Assembly: GCA_964626055.1 (NCBI GenBank)
Contig: CAZVDF010000005.1
Span: 1-64,000, forward strand
Length of the DNA: 64,000 nucleotides
From: JAFGSG01 sp964626055
Lineage (GTDB): Bacteria > Spirochaetota > UBA4802 > JAFGDQ01
Direction: 5' to 3'
Shown: piece by piece, positions 35,681-44,376 of the stretch
Position numbering within the stretch: the stretch's first letter is position 1
How the letters are laid out: each line of letters begins with the position of its first letter
Made by a program: the position numbers and the translations under genes
Notes under the pieces: model-generated
Seen by the model: only the letters and a program-made list of their open reading frames with translations
What the model was told of the DNA's origin: nothing
Databases searched by the model: none

Positions 35681-37039
35681 ATGTTCTCCAAATTAAAAGC
35701 AGTATTGGTAATTTTTATAATATCCTTTACAGCAGTAAACGGCAATGCCGCCGCGGATGGTACAGACGTACCCGGCTATAAACAGAAAGGCAACTTCGAA
35801 CTGGGAGGCGCTTTCGGCACCCCGTCCGGATTAAATTCCAGATACTGGTTCACCGAAAGGTTCGGTCTTGATGTTAACGCAGGCGTTTCTCTCGAAAAAA
35901 GACCTGTGTTTACAATGGATTTTTTGGTGGAAGACTATAAGCTTTACAGATCAAGCACGTTCGAGGCCAGGTTTTTTTACGGCCTGGGCGGTATGGTTGT
36001 AAAAGAGAAACACGACTATGAAAATAATTTAAGGATTCCTTTAGGATTTTCTTTCCCGATGATGCAATATCCTATTAATTTTTCCGTTTATGTCGCACCC
36101 GCTCTCATCGTGCATCCGAAGTCGGAATTCGACATTAACTGGGGTATAGGCGTCAGATATAATTTCTCAAGGGCTTCCGAGATCATGGAAAAGCAGCATC
36201 ATCTTGAAAGGGAAGTGGAGAGTCTTAAATACGGTCTCGATACTACAAAGGGAAAACTTGCCGAGACTGAAGGAGAGCTCAGTAAAACAAAAGGCAAAGT
36301 AGATGAGCTGAACCATAGACTCTGGAATTTGAAAACCAAACTTGATAAAACGGAAAGCGAGCTTGATACCACGAAGACAAAATTAGTTCTGACGACCAGA
36401 CAGCTTGATGACACGAAGAACCAGCTTGATGAGGTTAAGACTGAACTGCGGAACACGAAAAAAAATCTGGACGACAAGCAGCTTGAACTTACAAAAAAGC
36501 AGTCTGAACTGGATAACGCGAAGATAATTATTGAAAATGCGTATACCGGGAAAATGAAAGAAGATGAAGAAGAAAAAATATCCAGGAAGCAGAAAGAACT
36601 TGATGATCAGAAAGCGGAATTAAATAATCAAAAAAAAGCCTGGGAACAGATAAAAGTCAAGGAGGCTCAAAAGAGAGAGGATTTAAAGAAGAAGTGCCAG
36701 GACAGAGGAGGAATCATAGATGAGAACGGATACTGCACGTGCCCGGAAAATCAGGAATGGGATCCGAAGACAGATAAATGCGTCTGCGTAAAAGGATATT
36801 ACAGGAACGGACCGGCAGAGAGATGCAAGCCGTGTGAAATAATAAAAGAAAGCGGAGAATGCGCAGGCGGCTGCGCGGATTTCGAGGAAAAAGTACGGTT
36901 GAAAAAGGGTCCGCATAAATTCGTTTGCGTGAAGAGATGCCGGAAAGCCAATGAGGTGTGGTCCAGACATAAAGGAGCATGTGTCTGCAGGGACGGTTAT
37001 TACAGGAACGATGCCGGCGAATGCATAAAGAGGCAGTAA
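35681..37039 (+). CDS. Exported beta-barrel/coiled-coil/Cys-rich protein
   Basis: The 452-residue protein has three regions after its signal peptide (1-25). Residues 30-165 are strand-rich and resemble a small outer-membrane barrel (GGAFGTPSGLNSRYWFTERFGLDVNAG). Residues 168-335 form a long coiled coil built on a seven-residue pattern (LDxTKxxL, repeated more than ten times). Residues 340-452 hold 14 cysteines, with two similar EGF-like units (CVCVKGYYRNGPAERC and CVCRDGYYRNDAGEC). This suggests a barrel anchor with a stiff stalk and a disulfide-rich tip. It lies upstream of a MotA/TolQ-like and a VWA gene and may work with them. Confidence 0.75.
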   Translation: MFSKLKAVLVIFIISFTAVNGNAAADGTDVPGYKQKGNFELGGAFGTPSGLNSRYWFTERFGLDVNAGVSLEKRPVFTMDFLVEDYKLYRSSTFEARFFYGLGGMVVKEKHDYENNLRIPLGFSFPMMQYPINFSVYVAPALIVHPKSEFDINWGIGVRYNFSRASEIMEKQHHLEREVESLKYGLDTTKGKLAETEGELSKTKGKVDELNHRLWNLKTKLDKTESELDTTKTKLVLTTRQLDDTKNQLDEVKTELRNTKKNLDDKQLELTKKQSELDNAKIIIENAYTGKMKEDEEEKISRKQKELDDQKAELNNQKKAWEQIKVKEAQKREDLKKKCQDRGGIIDENGYCTCPENQEWDPKTDKCVCVKGYYRNGPAERCKPCEIIKESGECAGGCADFEEKVRLKKGPHKFVCVKRCRKANEVWSRHKGACVCRDGYYRNDAGECIKRQ

Positions 37040-37058
37040 CATAATTATTTTAGTATAA

Positions 37059-37148
37059 GGAGATAATGATAGTATCCCTAATTTCCTGCGGAACTCGGCC
37101 TTTGGCCTCAGACAGTCCTCGGAAATTTGGGATACTATCATTATCTCC
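37059..37148 (+). repeat. Hairpin element R3 of the TGCGGAA...GTCCTC family
   Basis: Outer arms 37059-37078 and 37129-37148 are perfect 20-bp complements. The pairing continues for eight more bases with one mismatch (to 37086 and from 37121). The 34-base loop starts TGCGGAA and ends GTCCTC, and contains GGCC-TTT-GGCC. The arms differ from R1 and R2. It starts 20 bases after the upstream stop codon. Confidence 0.85.
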
Positions 37149-37210
37149 AATGGTATTTATAAATTAATCTAAAGACAAGAAATTCAATTTTTTTATCCGG
37201 AGGAATAAAA

Positions 37211-37993
37211 ATGAGTTTTGCGAGAAGGGAATGGATCGCTCTCGGGATATCCGCGATTGTTGCATTTGTTTTTATAGCGCTAATGACTGTCTTTCTCGGG
37301 AAGGGCCAGATGGGCATAATGCTCTTCGGGACGGACTCGGCCTACTATCCTTTTACCCTTTACAATTTAATGCACCTGTTCTTTTTTATCGGACTTGGCC
37401 AGCTCTGGGTAAGATGGCTCAGCACATATGAAGAGAAAGTTTTTTTAAAAAAGTCCGGATTCCTTCCCGAAGACGAACATGCAATGTTAAAAACCGATGA
37501 TGAAATCGAGAAAATAAGGATTAATGCAGCCAATGCGGCGGTAAGGGGAGAGGCTTTTCTTCCAGGGCTTATAAACAACTGCATAAATCAATATTTTAAA
37601 TCTCATTCTGTAAGCGATACGATTTCCGTCTTAAACAGCGATCTTGAGCTGAATATACACAGGCTGGACCTGCGGTATTCCATGTGCAGATATATCGTCT
37701 GGGCTATCCCGACATTCGGATTTATCGGAACAGTGGTGGGGATCGCCGGGGCTCTTACTAAACTTGATATTGTTAAATTCATGGGGTCGCAAACCGACAA
37801 GGTAGCGCAGTTCAGGATGCTGGCGTCCGATCTCGGATTCGCATTCGATACGACAATAGTCGCGCTGGTTTTGAGCTCGATATTCGTATTTCTTATGCAT
37901 ATAGTCCAGAGCGGCGAGGAGGAAGTACTGAACAGATCCGGCAAATACGTACTGACCAATCTGATAAATAAACTTGCCATAAAAAATAAATAA
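37211..37993 (+). CDS. MotA/TolQ/ExbB-like proton channel protein
   Basis: The 260-residue inner-membrane protein has four hydrophobic segments: about 8-29, 47-68, 162-182 and 207-231. TM3 carries PTFGFIGTVVGIAGAL (Pro167 to Leu182), the hallmark of the MotA/TolQ/ExbB family. TM4 has FDTTIVALVLS with Thr214-Thr215, matching the conserved polar residues of the ion path. These proteins form pentamers around a dimer of a MotB/TolR/ExbD partner and convert ion flow to motion. The next gene, five bases away, encodes a protein with a TolR-like N-terminal helix, so the two probably form one motor. A strong ribosome site (GGAGG) precedes the ATG. Confidence 0.85.
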   Translation: MSFARREWIALGISAIVAFVFIALMTVFLGKGQMGIMLFGTDSAYYPFTLYNLMHLFFFIGLGQLWVRWLSTYEEKVFLKKSGFLPEDEHAMLKTDDEIEKIRINAANAAVRGEAFLPGLINNCINQYFKSHSVSDTISVLNSDLELNIHRLDLRYSMCRYIVWAIPTFGFIGTVVGIAGALTKLDIVKFMGSQTDKVAQFRMLASDLGFAFDTTIVALVLSSIFVFLMHIVQSGEEEVLNRSGKYVLTNLINKLAIKNK

Positions 37994-37998
37994 TTGAT

Positions 37999-39042
37999 AT
38001 GAGACGTCCCAATAGAGAATATAACATCTTCAATATATCGATGCTCGATACCATATCGGGGGCGCTGGGCGCTGTCATGATCATTATGATAGTGCTGCTG
38101 ACGCAGAAGATAGGTATTGAATCCATGTCGTGCCAGGATATCAAGGAAGAGCTGGCGACAACTTCAAGCAAACTGAGCGAAACAACCGAAGAACTCAGAC
38201 AGACAAGAACGGAGCTTATAAAAAAAACATCGCGGGAAATTGCGGATGCTGAAAAAGTATTCAGCATCACCAGGATCATGGATAATACCGTGGGTAAAAT
38301 AAAGCAGACTATCAATAAAATATATGAAATCAATAAAGAACTGTTTGAAAAGTCTCCGAGCAGGGGAATGTCGTTCAACATCCCGAAGAAAATCGTTATG
38401 CTTATCGATCTTTCCGGAAGCATGGCGGCGGAAAATAATAAGTACAAAGAAGACAGGCTGTCCCAGCTTAAAGCCGCTTTAAAAATGTTTATTGCAGGCA
38501 TGGACCCGGATTATTATATTGACATAGTTTATTTTCCCGCTTTTCCTGAAAATATTGACAGAAAGCTGTACCCGGATTTTATTATTAAGCCTGTACTTGA
38601 CGCAAAATGCAAGAATTTTGAGATGAGGGACGAAGCTTACGACAATCCGGGACTGAGCTGCTATAAATACGGATATTTTGAAGGATCGCTTAAAAAGATC
38701 CATTCCGAAGATGACAAATCCAATTTTTACAGAAAGATTGAATGTCTTAAAGCCTATCACGATACGCCGACGGAAATTGCGCTTGATTTTGTACTATCGG
38801 ATAATAGATATAGGGATGCGGAGGGAATAATACTGTTCAGCGACGGCCAGCCGGACGCTCTAAGAAAGAAAAAAATGACAACAGAGACGTTGCTCAAGCA
38901 TATTAAAAACAGGAATAAATCAAATAAAAAGATATTCACAGTCGGAGTTGGAACCGAATTCAGGAACAGAGAGGACAGCCTTGCCGTCGATTTTTCGAAA
39001 AAGCTTGCTGAGCAGAATGAAGGATTTTATATCGGCTTTTAA
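37999..39042 (+). CDS. Membrane-anchored VWA-domain protein with MotB/TolR-like N-terminal helix
   Basis: The 347-residue protein has one membrane segment near the N-terminus (about 15-36). It opens with NISMLDTISGALGAVMIIMIVLL; Asp17 sits where MotB, TolR and ExbD keep their ion-binding Asp. A coiled-coil linker follows (45-115). The rest (130-345) is a von Willebrand factor A domain with a full MIDAS: Asp137 in DLSGSM, the Thr in TPTEIA, and Asp in FSDGQPD. In known 5:2 motors this place holds a peptidoglycan- or receptor-binding domain instead, so the fusion is notable. It starts five bases after the channel gene. Confidence 0.83.
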   Translation: MRRPNREYNIFNISMLDTISGALGAVMIIMIVLLTQKIGIESMSCQDIKEELATTSSKLSETTEELRQTRTELIKKTSREIADAEKVFSITRIMDNTVGKIKQTINKIYEINKELFEKSPSRGMSFNIPKKIVMLIDLSGSMAAENNKYKEDRLSQLKAALKMFIAGMDPDYYIDIVYFPAFPENIDRKLYPDFIIKPVLDAKCKNFEMRDEAYDNPGLSCYKYGYFEGSLKKIHSEDDKSNFYRKIECLKAYHDTPTEIALDFVLSDNRYRDAEGIILFSDGQPDALRKKKMTTETLLKHIKNRNKSNKKIFTVGVGTEFRNREDSLAVDFSKKLAEQNEGFYIGF

Positions 39043-39164
39043 TCAGTTCATAGCGAGAGTTTCATTTCTCCCGGCTGCAGGATCGAGAAAAACGGTCCGT
39101 ACGCGTTTTTAAAAGAGATAATCTGCAAAATATTATTTTTTAAATAAACTATGGAGTATTTTTT

Positions 39165-39944
39165 ATGAGCTATAAAACAATCAAGTATGAAGTAAAAGAC
39201 GGGATAGCTACTATTACTGTTAATCGTCCGGATGTTTTAAACGCTTTGAACCAGGATGTGCTGAATGATTTGCTTTCAGCCGGTAAAGAAGCTGAGAAAG
39301 ATGCAAATGTCAAAGTTGTAATTTTAACGGGCGAAGGCCGTTCATTTGTCGCCGGCGCCGATATAGCTTCCATGCAAAATATGACTACCAGGGAAGCTCT
39401 TGCGTTTTCCAGGCTCGGTCACACTGTAATGAGTTCCTTCGAAGCCATGTCAAAAGCAGTGCTTGCAGCCGTTAACGGCTTCGCGCTGGGAGGGGGGATG
39501 GAGCTGTGTCTTGCCAGCGATTTTATTTACGCTTCAAAGAAGGCGAAATTCGGCCAGCCGGAAATGAATCTTGGCATTATCCCGGGCTTCGGCGCGACTC
39601 AAAGGCTTGCGCATGTAGTTGGTATAAATAAAGCGCGCGAGCTTATATATACATGCGATATGATAGACGCTGACGAAGCAAAACGAATAGGACTGGTTGC
39701 GGAAGTTTACGAGGCAGAGGATCTATTGAATAAAGTTGTCGAAAAAGCAAAACTTATCATGTCAAAAGGCCCGTGCGGCATCGCAACAGCAAAGCGTGTT
39801 ATGAACAAAGGGCTCGGGATGGGTATGGATTCCGCGCTCGAACTTGAGCAGCAGGGATTCAGCTCGCTTTTCGGCACACAGGATAAGCTGGAAGGCATAA
39901 CCGCGTTCCTTGCAAAACGCAAAGCTGAATTTAAGAACAAATAA
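39165..39944 (+). CDS. Enoyl-CoA hydratase (crotonase)
   Basis: The 259-residue protein is a canonical crotonase that hydrates enoyl-CoA in beta-oxidation or butyrate-type pathways. It has both oxyanion-hole segments (VAGADIASMQ and VNGFALGGGMELCLASDFIYA). The two catalytic Glu positions are both present, in GGGMELCLA and in FGQPEMNLGIIPGFGATQRL. It resembles 3-hydroxybutyryl-CoA dehydratases of the Crt type, but specificity cannot be fixed. A GGAG site precedes the ATG. It lies 122 bases behind the VWA gene and is probably not part of that cluster. Confidence 0.92.
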   Translation: MSYKTIKYEVKDGIATITVNRPDVLNALNQDVLNDLLSAGKEAEKDANVKVVILTGEGRSFVAGADIASMQNMTTREALAFSRLGHTVMSSFEAMSKAVLAAVNGFALGGGMELCLASDFIYASKKAKFGQPEMNLGIIPGFGATQRLAHVVGINKARELIYTCDMIDADEAKRIGLVAEVYEAEDLLNKVVEKAKLIMSKGPCGIATAKRVMNKGLGMGMDSALELEQQGFSSLFGTQDKLEGITAFLAKRKAEFKNK

Positions 39945-39948
39945 CATA

Positions 39949-40036
39949 TCTGCAGGGGCTGTTTTAAAATAAAGCCTGTTTAATATGTAATATCGAATTT
40001 CTTGGAATTAAGACATTTTGGGACAACCCCTGCAGA
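39949..40036. repeat. Inverted repeat between convergent genes
   Basis: TCTGCAGGGG (39949-39958) and CCCCTGCAGA (40027-40036) are perfect 10-bp complements; pairing continues imperfectly inward (CTGTTTTAAAA against TTTTGGGACAA). The 68-base interior has no gene. It lies between a plus-strand and a minus-strand 3' end and may act as a bidirectional terminator or be a small element. Confidence 0.7.
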
Positions 40037-40046
40037 ATAAAATTTG

Positions 40047-41435
40047 TTAAAATATTTTCCCGGGATTTAAAATCATATGAGGATCGAACGCCGCCTTGAT
40101 CCTTTTTGACAGCTCAATTCCTTCTTTAGAAACGGCGAGATCGAGATAATTTTTTTTCGTGAGTCCTATGCCGTGCTCGCCAGTAAGCGTGCCTCCGCAG
40201 GCAATTGCTTTTTCAAATATGTATTTTTTAATAACAGGCATCAGCTTTTTCCATTTGCCGTCATCCATACTGCCTTTTAAAATGTTGATGTGCACGTTGC
40301 CGTCCCCCGCATGACCGTAGATGATCGACTGGAGCGATCTGGAATTTAAAAATATTTTAATATCTTTAATGAAGGCCGCTATCCTGGATCTGGGCACAAC
40401 CGTATCTTCTCCGAAAAACACGCTGCTTGCGTTTTTTATTGAGTCCCTGATGGATCTTCTTGTCTTCCACAGTCTTTCTTTCTGGCTTTTTGAGCCTGCG
40501 GCAATAATCTCGTATCCGGTTTTGATCAGCTTGTTTATACGTTCAGCATCTTTCATCACAATCTCCTCTGAAGCCCCGTCTATCTGTATCAACAAATGAG
40601 CTCCGGCATTGCCGAAAGGTATCTCTTCCTGAAGGAAATTTTTAACAAGTTTGATCGCGTCTTCTTCCATGAATTCTATTGTGGAAGGGATTATCCTGTT
40701 CTGTAATATTACGGGAACGGCATCGAGCGCTTCTTCTATGGAATCGAAGGGAATAAGAAGGTCAATGACTGCGCGAGGCGCCGGAACCAGTTTCAAGTAA
40801 ATCTTTGTAATAACGGCAAGCGTGCCTTCGGAACCGACAAGTATGCCTATCAGGTTATATCCTGTCGCGTTTTTCACTATTTTCCCGCCGGTATTTATTA
40901 TGGAGCCGTCCGACAGGACGAATTCGAGCCCTGTGACATAATCTTTGGTTGTACCGTATTTAACGGCTCTTGGCCCTCCCGCGCTTTCGGCCAGGTTGCC
41001 TCCGATTGAGCACGAATCGAGGCTTGCCGGATCCGGCGGATACATGAGTCCATGTTCAAGAACGGCATCCTGAAGTGTTCTTGTGATTACTCCCGGTTCA
41101 ACAACAGCGAACATGTTTTCCCTGTCGATTTCGATAATTTTATTCATTTGCTCAAGAGAAAGAACGAGCCCGCCCTTGACCGGTATTGCTCCTCCCGTAA
41201 CCCCGGTGCCTGCTCCGCGCGGTATCACCGGGACGCCGAATTTACTGCATATAGCAAGAGTTTTACTTACGTCCTCAGCAGATTTTGCTCTGACTACTGC
41301 TGTCGGTACTTGTGAAATATCCGAAGTTTCGTCTTTTGAATATTTTTCAAGAATATCCGGATCAGTGATGAGTTTATCTTTCCCGATGGATTTTTGCAGA
41401 GACAGGATTGATTTATTTAAAGTGCTTTTTTTCAT
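40047..41435 (-). CDS. FAD-linked oxidase, GlcD / D-lactate dehydrogenase family
   Basis: The 462-residue protein has an N-terminal FAD-binding PCMH domain (about 40-220) with PRGAGTGVTGGAIPVKGGLVLSLEQMN, and a C-terminal cap domain with GHAGDGNVHINI and the TGEHGIGLTKKNYL signature. Members oxidise glycolate, D-lactate or other 2-hydroxy acids and pass electrons to partners such as GlcE/GlcF, ETF or quinone. None of these partners is adjacent, so the substrate stays open. It is a single gene on the minus strand. Confidence 0.9.
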   Translation of the reverse strand: MKKSTLNKSILSLQKSIGKDKLITDPDILEKYSKDETSDISQVPTAVVRAKSAEDVSKTLAICSKFGVPVIPRGAGTGVTGGAIPVKGGLVLSLEQMNKIIEIDRENMFAVVEPGVITRTLQDAVLEHGLMYPPDPASLDSCSIGGNLAESAGGPRAVKYGTTKDYVTGLEFVLSDGSIINTGGKIVKNATGYNLIGILVGSEGTLAVITKIYLKLVPAPRAVIDLLIPFDSIEEALDAVPVILQNRIIPSTIEFMEEDAIKLVKNFLQEEIPFGNAGAHLLIQIDGASEEIVMKDAERINKLIKTGYEIIAAGSKSQKERLWKTRRSIRDSIKNASSVFFGEDTVVPRSRIAAFIKDIKIFLNSRSLQSIIYGHAGDGNVHINILKGSMDDGKWKKLMPVIKKYIFEKAIACGGTLTGEHGIGLTKKNYLDLAVSKEGIELSKRIKAAFDPHMILNPGKIF

Positions 41436-41469
41436 GATTATAGTATATATAGCTTCACCAGTAAGATCG

Positions 41470-41639
41470 GATTTCCCTGCCAGCGGGCGTGGAAATCTGC
41501 ACGAATTTTATGGTTAAGCGTGAAATATTCAACAAGAACTAAGTAGTTTAAGCTAAAGAATAGATTTTCCCCGCCGGCGGCGGGGAAAATCTTATGTATT
41601 TATTGCTGAAACATGAAATATTCATTTAAGAACTAAGTA
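41470..41639. repeat. Two related hairpins and a flanked direct repeat
   Basis: One hairpin at 41470-41497 (GATTTCC and GGAAATC) and another at 41563-41591 (12-bp perfect stem GATTTTCCCCGC and GCGGGGAAAATC) have similar arms and GC-rich loops. The second is flanked by near-identical direct repeats at 41521-41545 and 41614-41639 (TGAAATATTCA plus AAGAACTAAGTA). The region has no gene and looks like a small repeated element. Confidence 0.7.
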
Positions 41640-41705
41640 AAGAGCCATAATATTAATCAATTCTTTTTTTAATTGCATTTTTTACTACTTGTTTGGAAAT
41701 AAATT

Positions 41706-42374
41706 ATGGAAGATCTGTTAAAGATTTATCATTCCTTATTTATAATGTACGGCCCGCAGGGATGGTGGCCTCTGCTTTCTTTCAAAAGAAGAAGGAGAGA
41801 AGAAGAATTCTTTAGAGGATATCATTGCGGTGATTACTCATTTCCAAAAAATGCGAAGCAAAGATTTGAAATTTGCACAGGAGCCTTGCTTACGCAGAAT
41901 ACGGCATGGACAAATGTTGAAAAAGCGCTGCTTAATCTTCATAAAATGAAACTGTTGAGCGCTGAAGCCATCGAAGCGGTAAAAATTGAGACATTAAAAA
42001 ATGCGATCACTCCTGCCGGGTATTATAATCAAAAAGCCGTATACCTGAAAAATTTTACCCAGTTTTATTTATCGACGAAAGGCAAAATCCCTACAAGAAA
42101 AGAACTTCTCTCCGTTAAAGGTATTGGACCCGAGACAGCGGATTCAATCCTGCTGTATGCTTATAATCAGCCTGAATTCGTAGTCGATGCCTATACCAGA
42201 AGGATGTTCTCTCATCTGGGATTTTTCGATGCTAATGCAAAATACCAGGATATAAAAGAAATCTTTGAAAGTGCTCTGCCGGAAAATATTGTAATATACC
42301 AGGAATTTCATGCTTTGATCGTGCAGCATTCCAAGAAAAGCTATTCACGAAAACTGAATAAGAATAAATATTAG
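41706..42374 (+). CDS. HhH-GPD DNA glycosylase, MagIII-like
   Basis: The 222-residue protein is in the endonuclease III superfamily. It has the N-terminal LLTQNTAWTNVEKALLNL, the helix-hairpin-helix LLSVKGIGPETADSIL, and the catalytic Asp in FVVDAYTRRMF. The Lys used by Nth for bifunctional cleavage is Glu here (GIGPETAD), and the C-terminal [4Fe-4S] cysteines are missing. Both features and the motif spelling fit 3-methyladenine DNA glycosylase III of the Helicobacter type, a monofunctional alkylation-repair enzyme. No operon partner is visible. Confidence 0.83.
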   Translation: MEDLLKIYHSLFIMYGPQGWWPLLSFKRRRREEEFFRGYHCGDYSFPKNAKQRFEICTGALLTQNTAWTNVEKALLNLHKMKLLSAEAIEAVKIETLKNAITPAGYYNQKAVYLKNFTQFYLSTKGKIPTRKELLSVKGIGPETADSILLYAYNQPEFVVDAYTRRMFSHLGFFDANAKYQDIKEIFESALPENIVIYQEFHALIVQHSKKSYSRKLNKNKY

Positions 42375-42465
42375 TACAGAAAATTCATTTAACATTTCTT
42401 ATAGGATTGACTAATTTAAAATAATATTCTATGCTTGATTAAAATTTCCGTAAAAGCATTAAAAT

Positions 42466-44154
42466 ATGAGCAATGAAATTAAAATACTTATTGTTGATGA
42501 TGACAGGCTCATCAGAACGGCCGTAAAGCGCATACTTTTAAAGAGCGGCAGGAATTTTGATGTTGATGAAATCCCGAACATTTCAACATTGTTTGAAAAA
42601 TTGAAAATAAAAAAGTATGACTGCATAATACTTGATTACGTGCTGTCCGAAGCAACAGGCATCGATGTTCTCAAAGAGCTGACAAATTTTAAAATAAATA
42701 TCCCGGTTATTATGATGACCGGGCAGGGAGATGAACTGATCGCGGTCAAGGCTTTAAAAGCCGGTGCCAGCGATTACCTGCCGAAATCGATTCTCACACA
42801 TAACGATGTGCAGGAAATACTTACCTATACAATACAAAATGCCATCAATTTATCCCGGATTAAGTCTGAAAGAGAAAGAACCGCGAATGCTTTACGTAAG
42901 AGCGAAGAAAGATACCGCAGCCTTGTTGAGCATTCTCCGATGCTTATAATGCGTTTTTTCCCTGATGATAAATCCGTCTCTTTCGTCAATGACGGATTCT
43001 GTAAATATTTCAATACAAGAAGGGATAACGTGATCGGCGAAAGTGTTAATCCTTATATCTTTGATGACGAAAATAACAGTTCGGACAGTATTTTTAAATT
43101 GTTAACACCTGAAAACCCTGCGGTCAGTTTTGATCATTATTCCAGAATAGGGAAGGAGATGAGGTGGCAGCTCTGGACATTGCAGGCTTTTTTCGACAGC
43201 CAGGGGAAGATTCTCGAATTTCAGTGCATGGGAGAGGATATTACACCTCTGAAGAAAGCTGAGAAAGAGCTAAACAATCAAAAAGTATTTTTTCAATCTA
43301 TTCTTGATTCACAGGAGAATATAATTATAGTTACTGATAAAAATGAAATACTGGAGATCAATCACAGTTTTTTAATTTTTTTCGGATACAGGAACCTGGA
43401 AGAATTCAAAAAGGAGCATGCCGATATAATAGAACTGGCGCTTGATATACCGGGCTACATTTCTAAGAAGATCAAAGGTCACTGGATAGACGCTGTTTTA
43501 AACGGTTCCGGGACTGAGAGATTGATTTCATTTAAACCCGAAGGAGCCCGCAGCGCAAAGATATTTTCCGTGAACATAAATTTGCTTTCCCTTGAACGGG
43601 AAGTTTACGTAGTGACTTTTTCCGATGTTACCGCGCTGGAGCAGAAGAGCAAAACATTTGAGGAAAAAGCCTCAATTGACGCTCTGACGGGCATATTCAA
43701 CAAAGATAAATTTTATGAAATGATCAGCAATGATATTGAAGCCGCAAAAAAACATAAGACTAATTTATCATTGATCTTTTTTGATATAGATCATTTCAAA
43801 AATATAAATGATACTTACGGCCATCAGACGGGAGACGACGTATTACAGCAGCTTGTCGATGTGATCAGGGGAAGCATCAGGGAACCGGATATCTTCGCCA
43901 GATGGGGCGGAGAGGAATTTGTTGTGCTTCTGCCCAGGACTGATATGAATAACGCATTAAAGGCAGCTGAAAAATTCCGCAGGCAGGTAATGAACGCAGA
44001 TTTTAAAGATGCCGGACGTGTAACATGCAGTTTCGGTGTCACTAATTTGAACTTGAACGATGATATCGACACATTTGTGAACAGGGCGGACAGGGGGCTT
44101 TATAAGGCCAAGGAGAGCGGACGAAACCGCGTCGTCGGCATTAAGTCGAAATAA
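42466..44154 (+). CDS. Response regulator with PAS domains and active-type GGDEF domain
   Basis: The 562-residue protein is a likely c-di-GMP synthase. It has a receiver domain (1-125) with the acidic DDD pocket and phospho-acceptor Asp57, and then two PAS domains (about 145-262 and 275-390). A GGDEF domain (about 400-562) carries an intact GGEEF at 481-485 and an inhibitory RxxD site (REPD) five residues upstream. Phosphorylation and PAS signals would control cyclase output. No cognate kinase is adjacent; the PAS kinase at 47718 is nearby but lacks its His. Confidence 0.92.
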   Translation: MSNEIKILIVDDDRLIRTAVKRILLKSGRNFDVDEIPNISTLFEKLKIKKYDCIILDYVLSEATGIDVLKELTNFKINIPVIMMTGQGDELIAVKALKAGASDYLPKSILTHNDVQEILTYTIQNAINLSRIKSERERTANALRKSEERYRSLVEHSPMLIMRFFPDDKSVSFVNDGFCKYFNTRRDNVIGESVNPYIFDDENNSSDSIFKLLTPENPAVSFDHYSRIGKEMRWQLWTLQAFFDSQGKILEFQCMGEDITPLKKAEKELNNQKVFFQSILDSQENIIIVTDKNEILEINHSFLIFFGYRNLEEFKKEHADIIELALDIPGYISKKIKGHWIDAVLNGSGTERLISFKPEGARSAKIFSVNINLLSLEREVYVVTFSDVTALEQKSKTFEEKASIDALTGIFNKDKFYEMISNDIEAAKKHKTNLSLIFFDIDHFKNINDTYGHQTGDDVLQQLVDVIRGSIREPDIFARWGGEEFVVLLPRTDMNNALKAAEKFRRQVMNADFKDAGRVTCSFGVTNLNLNDDIDTFVNRADRGLYKAKESGRNRVVGIKSK

Positions 44155-44376
44155 CCATGCTATTCAGGTAAATTTTAAGAATATGATCATTTTATCGCCG
44201 ATATTTGCAATTTAAATAAAAAGCTCAGACAGGATGAGTAATTAACTCTAAATTATTATTAATTATTTTTTCTCAGTATTCATTAAAATTTCTTTTTAAG
44301 AATGATAACTGGCGCCTAACAGGATATTTTTTAATATCATAGCCAATCGTTGAAATTTAATTGTCCGGGAAATTGG

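Noticed and set aside
41563..41591. Intrinsic terminator for a plus-strand gene
   Set aside because: No plus-strand gene ends here and no T run follows; the minus-strand gene starts upstream instead.
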